Source: Cytophagales bacterium (GTDB lineage Bacteria; Bacteroidota; Bacteroidia; Cytophagales; Spirosomataceae). Taken from it: DNA of 11,650 nt. Every line of letters begins with the position of its first letter. Positions within the stretch are counted from its first letter, which is position 1. A program made the position numbers and the translations under genes. Below are positions 1-7,885 of the stretch, piece after piece. Below the pieces are notes generated by a model, which saw only the letters and a program-made list of their open reading frames with translations, ran no database searches and was not told where the DNA came from. The stretch lies in the NCBI GenBank assembly GCA_013205605.1, contig JABMMK010000003.1, forward strand, positions 1 to 11,650. The letters run 5' to 3'.

Positions 1-1605
1 GCCGTTATTGAGCGTGGTCGTGAGATTAAGCACATTGAAGGATATGAAACTGCGATGAAACATCCATGGGAATTTGAACATCGCAATAGGCCTACCAACA
101 TGGCCGCGGAGGAATATTGGGCTGCCATGCGAACAGGATATACGGCGAATGAGGAACATCGTTATTTGTTTGAGAATGACAAACAAAACCCATACATCGA
201 GAAAAAAGGTGGATTTGATTGGACGCGTGCGTACCATACGGGAGGAAAATCTCTTCTATGGGGCCGTCATTCCTACCGTTGGAACAAACAAGATTTTGAA
301 GCCAATGCCAAAGATGGTATCGGTACCGACTGGCCTATTCGATATGAGGATATGGCACCTTGGTATTCCTATGTGGAGAAATTTGCAGGAATTTCAGGCC
401 AAGCAGAAGGATTGGATGTGTTGCCAGATGGAGAGTTTCAGCCAGCGATGGGCATAACGGCTCCAGAGGTACATTTTAAGAATGAAGTAAATAAAAAATT
501 AGGCCGACCCGTTACTTTGGGTCGTGTCGCACACTTAACAAATCCGGGAAAAGTTCACACGGATTTAGGTCGGAGCTCATGTAATTACAGAAATAAATGT
601 ATGCGTGGATGTCCCTATGGAGCTTATTTTAGTTCTTTGTCGGCGACCTTACCTGCCGCGATGCGCACAAAACGTTTGACCATGGTGCACAACTCGATTG
701 TCTCTGAGATTATCTATGATGAGGCAACACAAAAAGCGAAAGGTGTGCGTGTGATCGATCAAAATACCATGGAGGTAAGAGAGTATTTCGCAAAAATTAT
801 TTTTGTGAATGCTGGGGCTATCGGTTCCACCTCTATTTTAATGAATTCTAAATCAAGTCGTTTTCAAAATGGCTTAGGAAATGATAGTGACCAATTAGGT
901 CGCAACATCATGGATCATCATTTAGGTGTGGGTGCTTCAGCGACCGTTGAAGGATTTGAAGATGATTACATGTTTGGAAATAGACCGAATAGCCTTTACA
1001 TCCCTCGTTTCCGTAACTGGGGAAATGATAAGCGTGATTATATTCGTGGCTTTGGATATCAAGGTGGCGCAAGCCGTGATGGTTGGGGACGCGGAACAGG
1101 CATGGATGGATTTGGAGCAACTTTCAAAGAAAGCTTAACTCATCCTGGAAAATGGAATGTAGGATTTGGTGGATTTGGTGAAATTTTACCTGATCCAAAC
1201 AACCGTTTCCAATTGAGTCAAACCGTGAAAGACAAATGGGGACTTCCTGTGTTGGAATTTGAAACGTCTTTTGGAGCCAACGAATTAAGAATGAGGCAAG
1301 ACATGATGCATGATGCAGCTGAAATGTTAGAGGCAGCAGGATTTAAAAATGTCAATGCATACAATAAATCAGATACACACATTGGCTTAGGTATTCATGA
1401 AATGGGTACGGCACGTATGGGGACCTCCGTTAAGAATTCTATTGTGAACAAACACAATCAAGTGCATGAAGTTAAAAACGTGTTTATGACGGATGGCGCT
1501 GCTATGGCTTCCGCTTCTTGTGTAAATCCATCGTTGACTTACATGGCTATGACCGCACGTGCGGCTGATTTTGCGGTAAGTGAATTGAAGAAGAAGAATT
1601 TATAG
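1..1605 (+). CDS. GMC-family FAD-dependent oxidoreductase, 5' end cut by window
   Basis: A flavoprotein dehydrogenase that probably oxidises a sugar or other alcohol; the substrate is unknown. The frame is open from base 1, and the first codons read AVIERGREI, the end of the second Rossmann strand whose Glu binds FAD ribose in this family. The GxGxxG loop and true start therefore lie to the left, and the Met at 55 is internal. Counting that Met as residue 1: GGKSLLWGR is the usual FAD-binding segment, the catalytic pair is His448 (GIHEMGTARMGT) and Asn491 (CVNPS), and the C-terminal GMC domain is complete. Cys176, Cys182 and Cys186 form CX5CX3C, like the segment that holds a 3Fe-4S cluster in some FAD glucose dehydrogenases. 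The family assignment is secure, the substrate is not. The usual small partner subunit, if any, would be upstream. A strong terminator follows. Confidence 0.93.
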   Translation, partial: AVIERGREIKHIEGYETAMKHPWEFEHRNRPTNMAAEEYWAAMRTGYTANEEHRYLFENDKQNPYIEKKGGFDWTRAYHTGGKSLLWGRHSYRWNKQDFEANAKDGIGTDWPIRYEDMAPWYSYVEKFAGISGQAEGLDVLPDGEFQPAMGITAPEVHFKNEVNKKLGRPVTLGRVAHLTNPGKVHTDLGRSSCNYRNKCMRGCPYGAYFSSLSATLPAAMRTKRLTMVHNSIVSEIIYDEATQKAKGVRVIDQNTMEVREYFAKIIFVNAGAIGSTSILMNSKSSRFQNGLGNDSDQLGRNIMDHHLGVGASATVEGFEDDYMFGNRPNSLYIPRFRNWGNDKRDYIRGFGYQGGASRDGWGRGTGMDGFGATFKESLTHPGKWNVGFGGFGEILPDPNNRFQLSQTVKDKWGLPVLEFETSFGANELRMRQDMMHDAAEMLEAAGFKNVNAYNKSDTHIGLGIHEMGTARMGTSVKNSIVNKHNQVHEVKNVFMTDGAAMASASCVNPSLTYMAMTARAADFAVSELKKKNL

Positions 1606-1649
1606 GTTCGATTGGGTTAACTAAATACATCGGAATCATATGTAAATAC

Positions 1650-1685
1650 AATAGGCCGAAGAAATTATCTTCGGCCTATTTTTTT
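1650..1685 (+). terminator. Rho-independent terminator after the GMC oxidoreductase gene
   Basis: A perfect 13-bp inverted repeat (1650-1662 with 1668-1680) encloses a 5-base loop (AATTA) and runs into seven T's (1679-1685). It begins 44 bases after the GMC stop codon. On the minus strand the same hairpin is followed only by a weak T-rich stretch, so it should work best for the plus-strand gene. It may also help end the convergent esterase transcript. Confidence 0.9.
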
Positions 1686-1717
1686 GTTCAAATTTCTTTG
1701 AAAAGATTTGTAGCGGA

Positions 1718-3244
1718 CTATTTTATTTCAGCGATGGATTTACGCATAATTTTAGTCCAAACCTCGTAGCCTTTTTCATTAAAATGAAGTTTATCATCGA
1801 TATGTAATTGAGGCTGGTATTTTCCATCAGCACCTAACAGAGCACTCGCCGTTTCGACAAAATACATGTTGGGTTTAGTGGAGCTGTAATTTTTTATCAG
1901 CTCATTGGTTTCCTGAATTTTATCCCAAACTTCCCAACGGCGTTCATTGGGGGAAATAGCAATGTAATAAATGGGAGTATTCGGGAACTTCGAACGAAGT
2001 AATTTTACGACATATTTATAGGTTTCAAGAATTTGGAGTGGGCTTTTATCTTGCTTGCTCACCGACAAATCATTGCTTCCAGAATACATATAAATAGCCT
2101 TTAAAGAATGATTAAAAGCGATCCTTGGAATGTAATAAGCCATTTCACTGATGTTCGACCCCCCAAACCCATGGGGAATAATTTCAGCCGGGCCCAAATC
2201 TTTTTTAATGGTTTTCCATACTCGGATGAACGAGCTGCCCGTAAATAATAGGGCATTAGAAGAGTAATTTGTTTTTGAATCTTCTACTTCAAGTGCTTTT
2301 ATCTCTTTTTCAAACCGAGTAATATTGGGCGTTGTTTTAGTGCGATTGACTAGGGAATAAAGCCATTCGCCAACTTCCTGTAGCGAGGAAAGGATGGCGG
2401 GCTTATTGTTGTCTAAGGTGTGACCTAAATTTTCGGATAATTTGACACCCGTGGGCACCCCTTGGTTTAAGGCTCTTTCAAAAATAATTTGGCTTCCATA
2501 TTTAAAATTATGGTAGGCAAATGAGGAATCAAAAGGAACTGTTTTATCCGCCGTTCCATGGACATTGAATACGGGAACATCTCCCGTATTTAGCCAGTTA
2601 AAATTGACCATCGCCCCCCAGAAATTAACCACTCCATGTATTTTCGACGAAAACCCTTCGTTGCCCGAAGTCCCTTCCATGCTGCCATTTTTTGCTAAAT
2701 CGATGTAAGCGGGAACTTCCTTTTGGTCTAAATAGGCCAAGTGTAAAGCGGTCATCGCGCCAGCAGATCCTCCCGCAATGTAAATTTTACTAGTATCGAT
2801 GCCGTAGTTTTCCGCATTTTTTCTAAAAAATCGAACGGCTGCTTTCGCATCCTGAACCGCACGAATCATGGCCTCAAAATAGGATACATCTGATTTAGGT
2901 TCCGCAATCCCCAATCGGTAATTGATGGACCCCACGACAAAACCTCTATGACTTAGATTTTCCGAAACGACTCTCGAGTAGCCAGTTCGTTTATCGCCAT
3001 TCACAAAACCGCCCCCATGGACAAAAACGACTAATGGGCGTTTTTTCAGCGTGTCATTTTTAGGAGAGTAGACATCTAGAGAGTGCTTCTCAATTTCATT
3101 TTTTATGTTCACCGATTGACCATATGGAATGTTCATCAGAGTATCGATGGATTCAAATACTATATTTTTATAACGTTTTTGGCCTTGGCTAAAACTAGAA
3201 AAGGAGATAAGAATTAGAATTAAGGGGAAGTATATTTTTTTCAT
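1718..3244 (-). CDS. Secreted two-domain esterase: BD-FAE-like alpha/beta hydrolase fused to SGNH/GDSL hydrolase
   Basis: Predicted exported carbohydrate esterase of 508 aa with two catalytic domains. A signal peptide (MKKIYFPLILILISFSSFSQ) opens the protein; the frame extends 16 codons further upstream, but the start at 3244 gives a proper signal sequence. Residues about 25-300 are an alpha/beta hydrolase: oxyanion HGGG 76-79, nucleophile Ser160 in GGSAG, probable Asp233 (GTADKTVP) and His275 (GHTLDN). Residues about 328-505 are an SGNH hydrolase: block I GSS with Ser338, block II GFGGSN 359-364, block III GSND 389-392, block V Asp484-x-x-His487. There is no lipoprotein Cys, so it is probably released by signal peptidase I. 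Members of these families remove acetyl or feruloyl groups from plant polysaccharides; that substrate is inferred. It is transcribed alone, divergent from the glycosyltransferase cluster, and no clear Shine-Dalgarno precedes the start. Confidence 0.88.
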   Translation of the reverse strand: MKKIYFPLILILISFSSFSQGQKRYKNIVFESIDTLMNIPYGQSVNIKNEIEKHSLDVYSPKNDTLKKRPLVVFVHGGGFVNGDKRTGYSRVVSENLSHRGFVVGSINYRLGIAEPKSDVSYFEAMIRAVQDAKAAVRFFRKNAENYGIDTSKIYIAGGSAGAMTALHLAYLDQKEVPAYIDLAKNGSMEGTSGNEGFSSKIHGVVNFWGAMVNFNWLNTGDVPVFNVHGTADKTVPFDSSFAYHNFKYGSQIIFERALNQGVPTGVKLSENLGHTLDNNKPAILSSLQEVGEWLYSLVNRTKTTPNITRFEKEIKALEVEDSKTNYSSNALLFTGSSFIRVWKTIKKDLGPAEIIPHGFGGSNISEMAYYIPRIAFNHSLKAIYMYSGSNDLSVSKQDKSPLQILETYKYVVKLLRSKFPNTPIYYIAISPNERRWEVWDKIQETNELIKNYSSTKPNMYFVETASALLGADGKYQPQLHIDDKLHFNEKGYEVWTKIMRKSIAEIK

Positions 3245-3415
3245 AATGAATAATTTTTTAGATGTTGTTGAAAGTAACGAAATGGATAACATGTTTTTTC
3301 AACTTAGACCATAAATATATTAAAACAATATAAATTATCTTGATCTTATTTGCTTTACTGGTTTCCAATTTCCTATTTTACTTTTTATTAGGCTCCATTT
3401 GGACAGGACTATTGT
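3245..3415. promoter_or_regulatory. Divergent intergenic region, probable promoters for esterase and glycosyltransferase cluster
   Basis: This 171-bp A+T-rich spacer separates two outward-facing genes and must hold the start of the esterase transcript, and probably that of the plus-strand cluster. No exact Bacteroidota -7 element (TAnnTTTG) was found; the nearest is TATATTTA on the minus strand, one base off. An AGGA at 3405-3408, seven bases before the ATG at 3416, is a weak ribosome-binding site. No strong inverted repeat is visible. Confidence 0.4.
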
Positions 3416-5005
3416 ATGAATAAGGTATTTAATTCCAATCTTTTGTTCTTTTTGACCGCCATAGGTTTTCTAATTATTTATCATTTGTTTTTAATTCCGG
3501 CCAATTTAGATTTATCGAATAGATCATATAGTCTATTTATGGATGAACAAGTACCTTATGATGAGATACAATCTATTTTAAATTCAAATAATTTTTCAGA
3601 AGTATGTTCAAATTATGCATTTGGTGATCAGCGCTTTGGAAGAATTATTTATTTAATTGGCGCCGCTTTTTCGTATTTCCCAGAAAAGTGGTGGGGGGAA
3701 TCAGGTCAAATTATAGCCACACGATTTCTTTTTTCTAGTGCACTCTTTGGATCTTATTTGTTGTTGATACGTGTTTTTATAAAAGACAATTTGTTTAGAA
3801 TTATTTTGTTTTTGTTGTTAATGGCTATTCCTACAACCGCCTATTATTCGACAATGCCAAAACCAGAACCATTTTTGCTGTTATTTTTCTCGATTTTTTG
3901 CTATTTCTATTTTAAAAAAAAATCAGAAAGTTGGCATTTTATTTTGATAGGCTTAGCTTATGGATGTAAAGTTTCGCTACTCTTAGTTGTGGGGTTAATT
4001 TTTTTATTTGAATCTGAATTGCTTAACGTTTGGCCGATCAATTTTAATTTAATTAATCTTTGGAATAAAGTTAAGTTCAAATTATTCTACTTTGCCATGG
4101 GCTTAGGGATCGCAGTTCCAATCTTGCCATTGTCCATTATTCAACCATCCGGAATTCGTTCTTATTTGGGCGCAACATTATTTAATACTTCGCATGGCGC
4201 GGATAGTCCTAGTGTTACTATTGTTTCCTGGGTTCAAGGAATCATTTTTGATTGGATTCAGGCCCCACCTATTTTGACAATAGCGTTGGGTATTATTATT
4301 ATTTTATCTATTATTTATCGACTAGTATTGGGTCCCAAAATTCTAGTTAATACTCCTGACAAATTCATGTTTGCATTGGTTGTCGCCGTTGTCTCTATTT
4401 TTTCTATCTTATTTTTGGTTAAAAGAGTCTGGTATATGTATTTGACTTTTGGTTTAGTATTTGCGCTGATTGCATTAATGATGAGTATTGAATTTTTGAT
4501 TGCTCGATCAAAAAGACACAATTACTTTGGGTGGGTGATTATCCTATTTTGTGTTTTATTTTCTCTGAATTACCTACTCCCACAGGAAAAAACAGAGCTG
4601 TCGCTCCTATCAAATCGTACTAAAACAAATGAATATAAAATTGAAAAGGCTAAATACAATTTATATGTAGGGGTTTTAAATAAAGCTAAGAACCAAAAAA
4701 AGGGGAGAGAGATTTCGGCATTTGTTGATCCCTATTTGTTTAGATTTTATACAAATGAATTCAAAATCGAGCAATTTTGGGGTCCATTTATTGATTGGGA
4801 GAAGGGGTATGATTTTGTTATTTTGGCCAACCAGTCGAATCCAATTTTTTTTCTGCCCCCCTATACGTCTCCTCAGAACTGTTCTATTTGTGTAATCTCT
4901 GCTCAAAAATTCACTCAATTTGTAGATAATCAAAAATCATTAGTTAATTATCATCGGTATTTATCAACTCAAGATGGTATGGTGATTTATAAAAGAGTAA
5001 ACTAA
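3416..5005 (+). CDS. Polytopic membrane protein, GT-C-fold glycosyltransferase-like (GT39/ArnT type)
   Basis: A 529-aa integral membrane protein that probably transfers a sugar from a polyprenyl-phosphate donor on the outer face of the inner membrane. It has roughly ten hydrophobic helices up to residue 390, then a soluble tail of about 140 residues. After helix 1 a long loop carries Asp43-Glu44 (FMDEQVPYDE), where GT-C enzymes keep their catalytic acidic residues. PKPEPFLLLF (148-157) and GLAYGCKVS (179-187) resemble conserved GT39-type segments. The tail ends with a DGMVIYKR strand like that seen in related proteins. The ATG at 3416 has a weak AGGA site. It is first in a cluster with a DPM1-like GT2, which fits lipid-linked donor use. 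The coding sequence holds long homopolymers (G6, A9, T8, C6) but is intact. Acceptor and sugar are unknown. Confidence 0.75.
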   Translation: MNKVFNSNLLFFLTAIGFLIIYHLFLIPANLDLSNRSYSLFMDEQVPYDEIQSILNSNNFSEVCSNYAFGDQRFGRIIYLIGAAFSYFPEKWWGESGQIIATRFLFSSALFGSYLLLIRVFIKDNLFRIILFLLLMAIPTTAYYSTMPKPEPFLLLFFSIFCYFYFKKKSESWHFILIGLAYGCKVSLLLVVGLIFLFESELLNVWPINFNLINLWNKVKFKLFYFAMGLGIAVPILPLSIIQPSGIRSYLGATLFNTSHGADSPSVTIVSWVQGIIFDWIQAPPILTIALGIIIILSIIYRLVLGPKILVNTPDKFMFALVVAVVSIFSILFLVKRVWYMYLTFGLVFALIALMMSIEFLIARSKRHNYFGWVIILFCVLFSLNYLLPQEKTELSLLSNRTKTNEYKIEKAKYNLYVGVLNKAKNQKKGREISAFVDPYLFRFYTNEFKIEQFWGPFIDWEKGYDFVILANQSNPIFFLPPYTSPQNCSICVISAQKFTQFVDNQKSLVNYHRYLSTQDGMVIYKRVN

Positions 5006-5027
5006 GTCTTAATTTTTAAAATAGCTC

Positions 5028-5207
5028 ATGGCTGTACTTATTTTCTTTCTTGCATTTAGTAGTATACTTCTTTATTTTTTTGAAAAATTGAAAAGCAAAA
5101 ATGTAGGGATATTTACATGTTTACGACTTAGCTTTGTATATACTTTAGTACTTGGGGCGTTTATTTCATATTTTTTTGTGAGATTTTTTCCATTTTTAAT
5201 GTGCTAG
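5028..5207 (+). CDS. N-terminal fragment of the frame-broken GT-C-like gene (59 codons)
   Basis: ATG at 5028, 22 bases after the previous stop, opens a 59-codon frame beginning MAVLIFFLAFSS and ending FFPFLMC at TAG 5205-5207. It encodes two hydrophobic helices (about 2-18 and 35-55) around a basic loop. It overlaps the next frame by seven bases. On its own it would be a two-helix peptide, but continuing from its SYFF (in the T7 run, 5171-5177) into the -1 frame gives CEIFSIFNVLD, which resembles the acidic TE-x-LS-type segment I recall from the N-terminus of the downstream family. I therefore read it as the true start of the next gene, giving a product of about 684 aa. No Shine-Dalgarno site is visible. 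Confidence 0.6.
   Translation: MAVLIFFLAFSSILLYFFEKLKSKNVGIFTCLRLSFVYTLVLGAFISYFFVRFFPFLMC
5171..5177 (+). other. Candidate -1 slippery heptamer or homopolymer indel site, T TTT TTT
   Basis: Seven T's fall in the phase X XXY YYZ relative to the frame that starts at 5028 (codons TAT TTT TTT GTG). A -1 slip here, or one extra T, continues directly into the long frame via TGT GAG ATT. GGGG at 5154-5157 lies 13 bases upstream, roughly where a stimulatory Shine-Dalgarno sits in known bacterial cases, but it is a poor match. No hairpin is seen at the usual 5-10 base spacing; the nearest weak one, 5219-5233, is too far. Confidence 0.4.
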
Positions 5208-7081
5208 ACCTAGTGCATTTGGCCGTTGGCTGGCTCCTAATTTTTATGGTATTCGCAACCCTACTTATCAAGTCGGGCATTAAATTTGAAATGTCTATCC
5301 CCCATTTACCTAGCATTTACGTGGCTTACAGTTTGATTATTTTCATTATTATATTACTGCCATTGCTTATTCTTACTGTATTTATCCCACCGAATAATTG
5401 GGATTCCATGTCTTATCACATGACAAGAGTAGAAGAGTGGAGACAGAATTTGAATGTTTATCCATTTCCGACAAGTAATATACGCCAAGTAAATTATCCT
5501 CCGCTGGCAGAGTATATCATCCTGAATCTCCAAGTGTTAAGCCAATCGGATTATTTTGCAAACCTAGTGCAGTACTTTTCTTTATTAGGGTCTTTGTCAT
5601 TAATTTCTTTATCAGTTAAATTATTTGGGCTTGATTTCAGAGGGCAGTTTTTATCTGTTTTATTATTGCTTAGTATCCCGATGGTTATTTTTCAGTCGAC
5701 ATCAACACAAACAGACTTAACGGCTTCATTTTTTTTATTGGGGGTGATTTATAGCGTTTTCAAAATTTTAAAATCACACCTTATTTGCTTTCAGGATATT
5801 ATATTATTGGGGGCATTTCTTTTCTTAGGTGGTTTGGTTAAATATACCGTATTTGTATTTTCAGCGCCTTTTTTATTGGTTGTTGCCTACCATATAATCA
5901 AACACGCTTCTTTTCTTGCTATTTGTCAATATGCCATCATTTGCGTGTTCTATGTAGCCATTATTTTTGGTCCATTTTTATCTCGAAATTTGGCGTATTT
6001 TGGAAATTTAACGGGGGAAACAGGCTTATTAAATTTGATGGGAAACGAACACCCTAACTTGTTTAAAATGCTCGGTAATGTTTCTAAAAATATAGTTGAC
6101 GAAATGACGTTTCCATGGGACGCATTTAATTCAATTTTAACTAATTGGGTTCAAAAATTTCATGAAATTTTAGGGGTTCCTTTAAACTCCCAAGAAACCA
6201 ATTATCTTTCAATGCCTTATCAAACAAACTTTTTGTTTGCCGAAGACAATGCTAGTAGCTTAATTCATGCGTTAATTATTTTAGGGTCGTTGGTATTTTT
6301 TATTTTTAAAAAGAAGTTTCAACATCGGCAAAAGATTCTTTTATATTGGGGAGGGCTAATTTTTAGCTTTCTAGCCTATTCATTCTTATTTAAGTGGCAG
6401 CCTTGGGGAAATAGATTATTGTTGCCCATATTTATTTTGTCCATGCTGGGGGTTACTCTTGCCCTCTATCAGGTCATACAAAAATCTCGATTAGGCCTAC
6501 ATGTAGTATTCATTTTTTTCGTTTTGTATGCTATTCCCTCTGTTTATTTAAATAGAAATAAACCCCTGTTTGATTTATATCAAATGAGAAGTATTTTAAA
6601 TAAACCCAAAGGGATGATGACAAAAGAGCAATTTAATGATCAATCAGAAAAAATTAAACATGAACTTTTAAATTACTATTCATTCAACGAGGACGTGTAC
6701 CTTATTAGTCCAAAATTACCTAGGCATGCCAATGAGAAATTATTCAAATTACAAGACTCGCTTTTCTTTTTTGAGGATGAAAAAATTTCCATATTTAAGA
6801 AATCGAGAGAAGAAAATTACTTTATAAATCAACCCTATTTGTATCCAATGTTTACGTCAATTTTTAGAGATATCCCTCAGAACAAAAATAGACTTGCCTT
6901 ATATATTAGTGGGGATGCTTATGAATATCCTTTGTGGGTTTTTGCAAGGAAAAAATTTGGAAATAATTTCAAAATGGGACATCCCAATTATAATTATAAA
7001 TGGAAAACAAGGAATCATTTTTTAGCTAATGAGCAGGATATTAAAATCTCTGAAATAAAAAATAAATGGCTGGTAAAATAA
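5201..7081 (+). CDS. Polytopic membrane protein, GT-C-fold glycosyltransferase-like, main reading frame (frame-broken at 5')
   Basis: The main frame of an integral membrane glycosyltransferase-like protein, 626 aa if read from the GTG at 5201. Residues 61-126 carry the family's recognisable N-terminal loop: PPNNWDSMSYH with Asp68 as the candidate catalytic acid, then SNIRQVNYPPLAEY and DYFANLVQY. STSTQTD (166-172), GGLVKYT (210-216) and KWQPWGNRLLLP (398-409) are further conserved-looking segments. About ten helices are followed by a soluble tail (about 452-626) containing LYISGDAYEYPLW (567-579), typical of this group. GTG is a poor start: no ribosome-binding site, no ATG in this frame, and the first helix would be missing. 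The frame is open back to 5132, which supports joining to the fragment starting at 5028. It is either a pseudogene, a sequence error or a frameshifted gene; the rest of the frame is intact, arguing against long decay. Confidence 0.75.
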   Translation: MLDLVHLAVGWLLIFMVFATLLIKSGIKFEMSIPHLPSIYVAYSLIIFIIILLPLLILTVFIPPNNWDSMSYHMTRVEEWRQNLNVYPFPTSNIRQVNYPPLAEYIILNLQVLSQSDYFANLVQYFSLLGSLSLISLSVKLFGLDFRGQFLSVLLLLSIPMVIFQSTSTQTDLTASFFLLGVIYSVFKILKSHLICFQDIILLGAFLFLGGLVKYTVFVFSAPFLLVVAYHIIKHASFLAICQYAIICVFYVAIIFGPFLSRNLAYFGNLTGETGLLNLMGNEHPNLFKMLGNVSKNIVDEMTFPWDAFNSILTNWVQKFHEILGVPLNSQETNYLSMPYQTNFLFAEDNASSLIHALIILGSLVFFIFKKKFQHRQKILLYWGGLIFSFLAYSFLFKWQPWGNRLLLPIFILSMLGVTLALYQVIQKSRLGLHVVFIFFVLYAIPSVYLNRNKPLFDLYQMRSILNKPKGMMTKEQFNDQSEKIKHELLNYYSFNEDVYLISPKLPRHANEKLFKLQDSLFFFEDEKISIFKKSREENYFINQPYLYPMFTSIFRDIPQNKNRLALYISGDAYEYPLWVFARKKFGNNFKMGHPNYNYKWKTRNHFLANEQDIKISEIKNKWLVK

Positions 7082-7101
7082 TGATTGTCGCTTGACTTAG
7101 T

Positions 7102-7109
7102 TAAATTTG
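7102..7109 (+). promoter_or_regulatory. Possible internal Bacteroidota -7 element (TAAATTTG)
   Basis: TAAATTTG matches the Bacteroidota -7 consensus TAnnTTTG exactly and lies 29 bases before the GT2 start, in the longest gap of the cluster (57 bases). A TTG at 7085-7087 could be the upstream element, but the 14-base spacing is shorter than usual. In such A+T-rich DNA a chance match is quite possible. Confidence 0.25.
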
Positions 7110-7138
7110 AAATTAAATTGGCCTAGCCCACTCTTTTG

Positions 7139-7852
7139 ATGTCTAAACTTACTGTAATTATCCCGGCTTTTAATGAAAGCAAAACTATTTTAAATATTCT
7201 ACAAAGAGTACTAGATGTTGATTTAGCGGATAACATTCAGAAAGAAATTGTTATTGTCGATGATTTTTCAACCGATACCACCCAACAAGTTGTACAACAA
7301 TTTATTGACGCAAATCCCAATCAAGAATTTCAATATTTTAAAATGGATAAAAATAGAGGCAAAGGCGCTGCGATCCATAAAGGTATTGATCTTGCTTCTG
7401 GTGATTACGTGATTGTGCAAGATGCCGACTTAGAATATGATCCAGACGAGTATAATATTTTACTGAAACCCATTTTGAATGGTTCCTCAGATGTTGTTTA
7501 CGGTTCTCGGTTTATTGGTGGTAAGCCACATCGTGTGATGTTCTTTGGACACACACTAGGAAATAAATTTTTAACCTTACTCTCTAATATCTTCACAAAC
7601 CTTAATTTAACGGACATGGAGACATGCTATAAGTTATTTAAAAGGGATGTAATTAAAAACCTTGATTTAAAAGAGCAGCGATTTGGATTTGAGCCTGAAG
7701 TGACAGCCAAAATTGCTAAAATAAAAGGATTAAAAATTATGGAAGTAGGGATTTCCTACTACGGGAGAACATATCAAGAAGGTAAGAAGATCGGCTGGAA
7801 AGACGCATTTAGGGCTATTTATTGTATAATTAAGTACAATTTATTCAAGTAG
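7139..7852 (+). CDS. Family 2 glycosyltransferase, DPM1-like polyprenyl-phosphate sugar synthase
   Basis: A 237-aa cytoplasmic GT-A enzyme that most likely moves a hexose from a nucleotide sugar to a polyprenyl phosphate, making the donor for membrane GT-C enzymes. VIIPAFNES (6-14) opens the fold, DDFS (41-44) is the nucleotide site, and DAD (95-97) is the metal-binding DxD. YGSRF (121-125), DMETCYKLF (159-167) and RFGFEPEVTAK (181-191) are characteristic of the DPM1/DPMS branch. There are no C-terminal membrane helices, unlike GtrB/ArnC-type relatives, so it is peripheral. ATG at 7139 is preferred over the TTG immediately before it. The neighbouring polytopic proteins are plausible users of its product. 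The identity of the sugar (glucose, mannose or other) cannot be read from sequence. Confidence 0.9.
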   Translation: MSKLTVIIPAFNESKTILNILQRVLDVDLADNIQKEIVIVDDFSTDTTQQVVQQFIDANPNQEFQYFKMDKNRGKGAAIHKGIDLASGDYVIVQDADLEYDPDEYNILLKPILNGSSDVVYGSRFIGGKPHRVMFFGHTLGNKFLTLLSNIFTNLNLTDMETCYKLFKRDVIKNLDLKEQRFGFEPEVTAKIAKIKGLKIMEVGISYYGRTYQEGKKIGWKDAFRAIYCIIKYNLFK

Positions 7853-7885
7853 TTTAAACTAGGGATATGGCTCTGACATGAAATT

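Noticed and set aside
908..1138. Overlapping open frames on both strands inside the GMC oxidoreductase gene.
   Set aside because: They lie within a clearly conserved coding region, have no family features and no start signals; they are shadows.
3245..3292. Upstream start at 3292 for the esterase, adding 16 residues.
   Set aside because: The extension places extra residues before a textbook signal peptide; the Met at 3244 begins with MKK and a hydrophobic core, as expected for an exported protein.
5201..5203. GTG as the authentic start of a separate 626-aa gene translationally coupled to the 59-codon frame.
   Set aside because: Possible because of the seven-base overlap, but there is no ribosome-binding site and the family-like N-terminal helix lies in the upstream frame, so a joined product is preferred.
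5729..5737. A second slippery-looking heptamer, T TTT TTA, in phase within the main GT-C frame (5731-5737).
   Set aside because: A -1 slip here meets a stop within about six codons and the zero frame is intact. It shows that such heptamers arise by chance in Phe/Leu-rich genes, which also tempers the case at 5171.
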